Source: Pelosinus sp.
GTDB taxonomy: Bacteria; Bacillota; Negativicutes; Propionisporales; Propionisporaceae
DNA length: 35,297 nucleotides
Direction: 5' to 3'
Assembly (NCBI GenBank): GCA_021372375.1
Contig: JAJFUN010000087.1
Span: 1 to 35,297, forward strand
The notes under the pieces are model-generated. The model did not search any database, was not told the DNA's origin, and saw nothing but the letters and a program-made list of their open reading frames with translations. The number at the start of each line of letters is the position of its first letter. Positions within the stretch are counted from its first letter, which is position 1. A program made the translations under genes and the position numbers. Shown piece by piece: positions 34,770 through 35,297 of this stretch.

Positions 34770-35297
34770 TTGCAAATATTAGTAACTAATGACGATGGCA
34801 TTAATGCCCCCGGCATTCACGCTCTTGTAAAAGAATTTTCTCAATTAGGCAATGTTTTTGTGGTAGCGCCTGACGCAGAACGCAGTGCAACAAGTCAGGC
34901 TATTACTGTACATCAGCCCATTCGTGTAGATAAACAGGATTTGAATTATCTGAATACCACAGCTTGGCGGATTGGCGGAACACCAACAGATTGTGTAAAA
35001 CTTGCCCTGGAAGCAGAGCTTATTTCCAAGCCAGATATTGTTGTATCAGGAATTAATCACGGCCCGAATTTAGGCACAGATGTTTTATACTCAGGTACAG
35101 TAAGTGCGGCTATTGAAGCAGCCTTACATGGCCTCCCAGCCATTGCGGTATCGCTAAATTTCTGGCAGCCCGGGCATGTTTGGCAAATAGAAGATTTTAC
35201 CCAGGCTGCGAAAGCCGCCAAGAATATTGTTCAAAAAACTCTTACGAATACGCTGCCGCCAAACACCCTCCTGAATGTTAATGTACCAGGTGGCGCC
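34770..35297 (+). CDS. surE: 5'/3'-nucleotidase SurE (3' end cut by window)
   Basis: Metal-dependent nucleoside monophosphate phosphatase. 176 codons are visible; the gene runs off the window end, missing about 70-80 residues. The start is a TTG at 34770 with AAGGTGAGG (34753-34761) 8 bases before it. SurE motifs: LVTNDDGINAPG (metal-binding Asp pair at the N-terminus), APDAERSATSQAIT, GGTPTDCVKLAL and SGINHGPNLGTDVLYSGTVSAA. It follows queE by 18 bases and is probably in the same transcript. Confidence 0.95.
   Translation, partial: MQILVTNDDGINAPGIHALVKEFSQLGNVFVVAPDAERSATSQAITVHQPIRVDKQDLNYLNTTAWRIGGTPTDCVKLALEAELISKPDIVVSGINHGPNLGTDVLYSGTVSAAIEAALHGLPAIAVSLNFWQPGHVWQIEDFTQAAKAAKNIVQKTLTNTLPPNTLLNVNVPGGA

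Overview
This window carries a molybdenum nitrogen-fixation cluster and molybdate uptake genes (about 1-14,100), followed by a mixed chromosomal region of central metabolism and cell-envelope genes. The nif genes are of the type found in anaerobic Firmicutes and methanogens: two PII-like genes (nifI1, nifI2) lie between nifH and nifD, NifD carries an insertion of about 50 residues, NifK is short, and homocitrate synthase is split in two. The flanking phosphatidylserine synthase/decarboxylase pair, TagA-type glycosyltransferase, PBP1A and queuosine genes suit a diderm Firmicute. My best guess, an inference from gene content only, is class Negativicutes, perhaps near Sporomusa or Pelosinus.

Layout. 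1-9519 is a compact plus-strand operon, nifH(partial)-nifI1-nifI2-nifD-nifK-nifE-nifN-nifB-[2Fe-2S] ferredoxin-AnfO-like, with many 1-20 base overlaps. A large hairpin sits between nifK and nifE. 9626-14117 holds nifV-omega, nifV-alpha and modABC: homocitrate and molybdate are both ingredients of FeMo-cofactor. 14203-17157 encodes an unusual 984-residue protein with two receiver-like domains fused to a PEP-synthase-type ATP-grasp domain but without the enzyme's phosphohistidine and PEP domains. 17275-18630 is gdhA, which fits ammonium assimilation.

18800-25200 is a patchwork of small transcription units: a secreted helical-repeat protein behind a near-consensus Pho box, a small YkuD L,D-transpeptidase, a 71-residue unknown, a 7TM-DISM diguanylate cyclase, a Na/Pi-cotransporter-family protein with an unknown partner, a small HAD phosphatase-like protein and a small membrane protein. 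Two non-coding stretches here are structured: a degraded intergenic repeat (24059-24171) and a multi-hairpin element (24632-24780) that may be a small RNA or a miniature inverted-repeat element.

25399 to the end is housekeeping and envelope: guaB, a polysaccharide deacetylase (minus strand), a PBP1A-type peptidoglycan synthase, a TagA-family glycosyltransferase, psd and pssA for phosphatidylethanolamine, a processive GT2 glycosyltransferase, queD-queE, and the start of surE. No tRNA, rRNA, CRISPR array, prophage or intact insertion sequence was seen. All assignments come from reading motifs by eye; no database search was possible.
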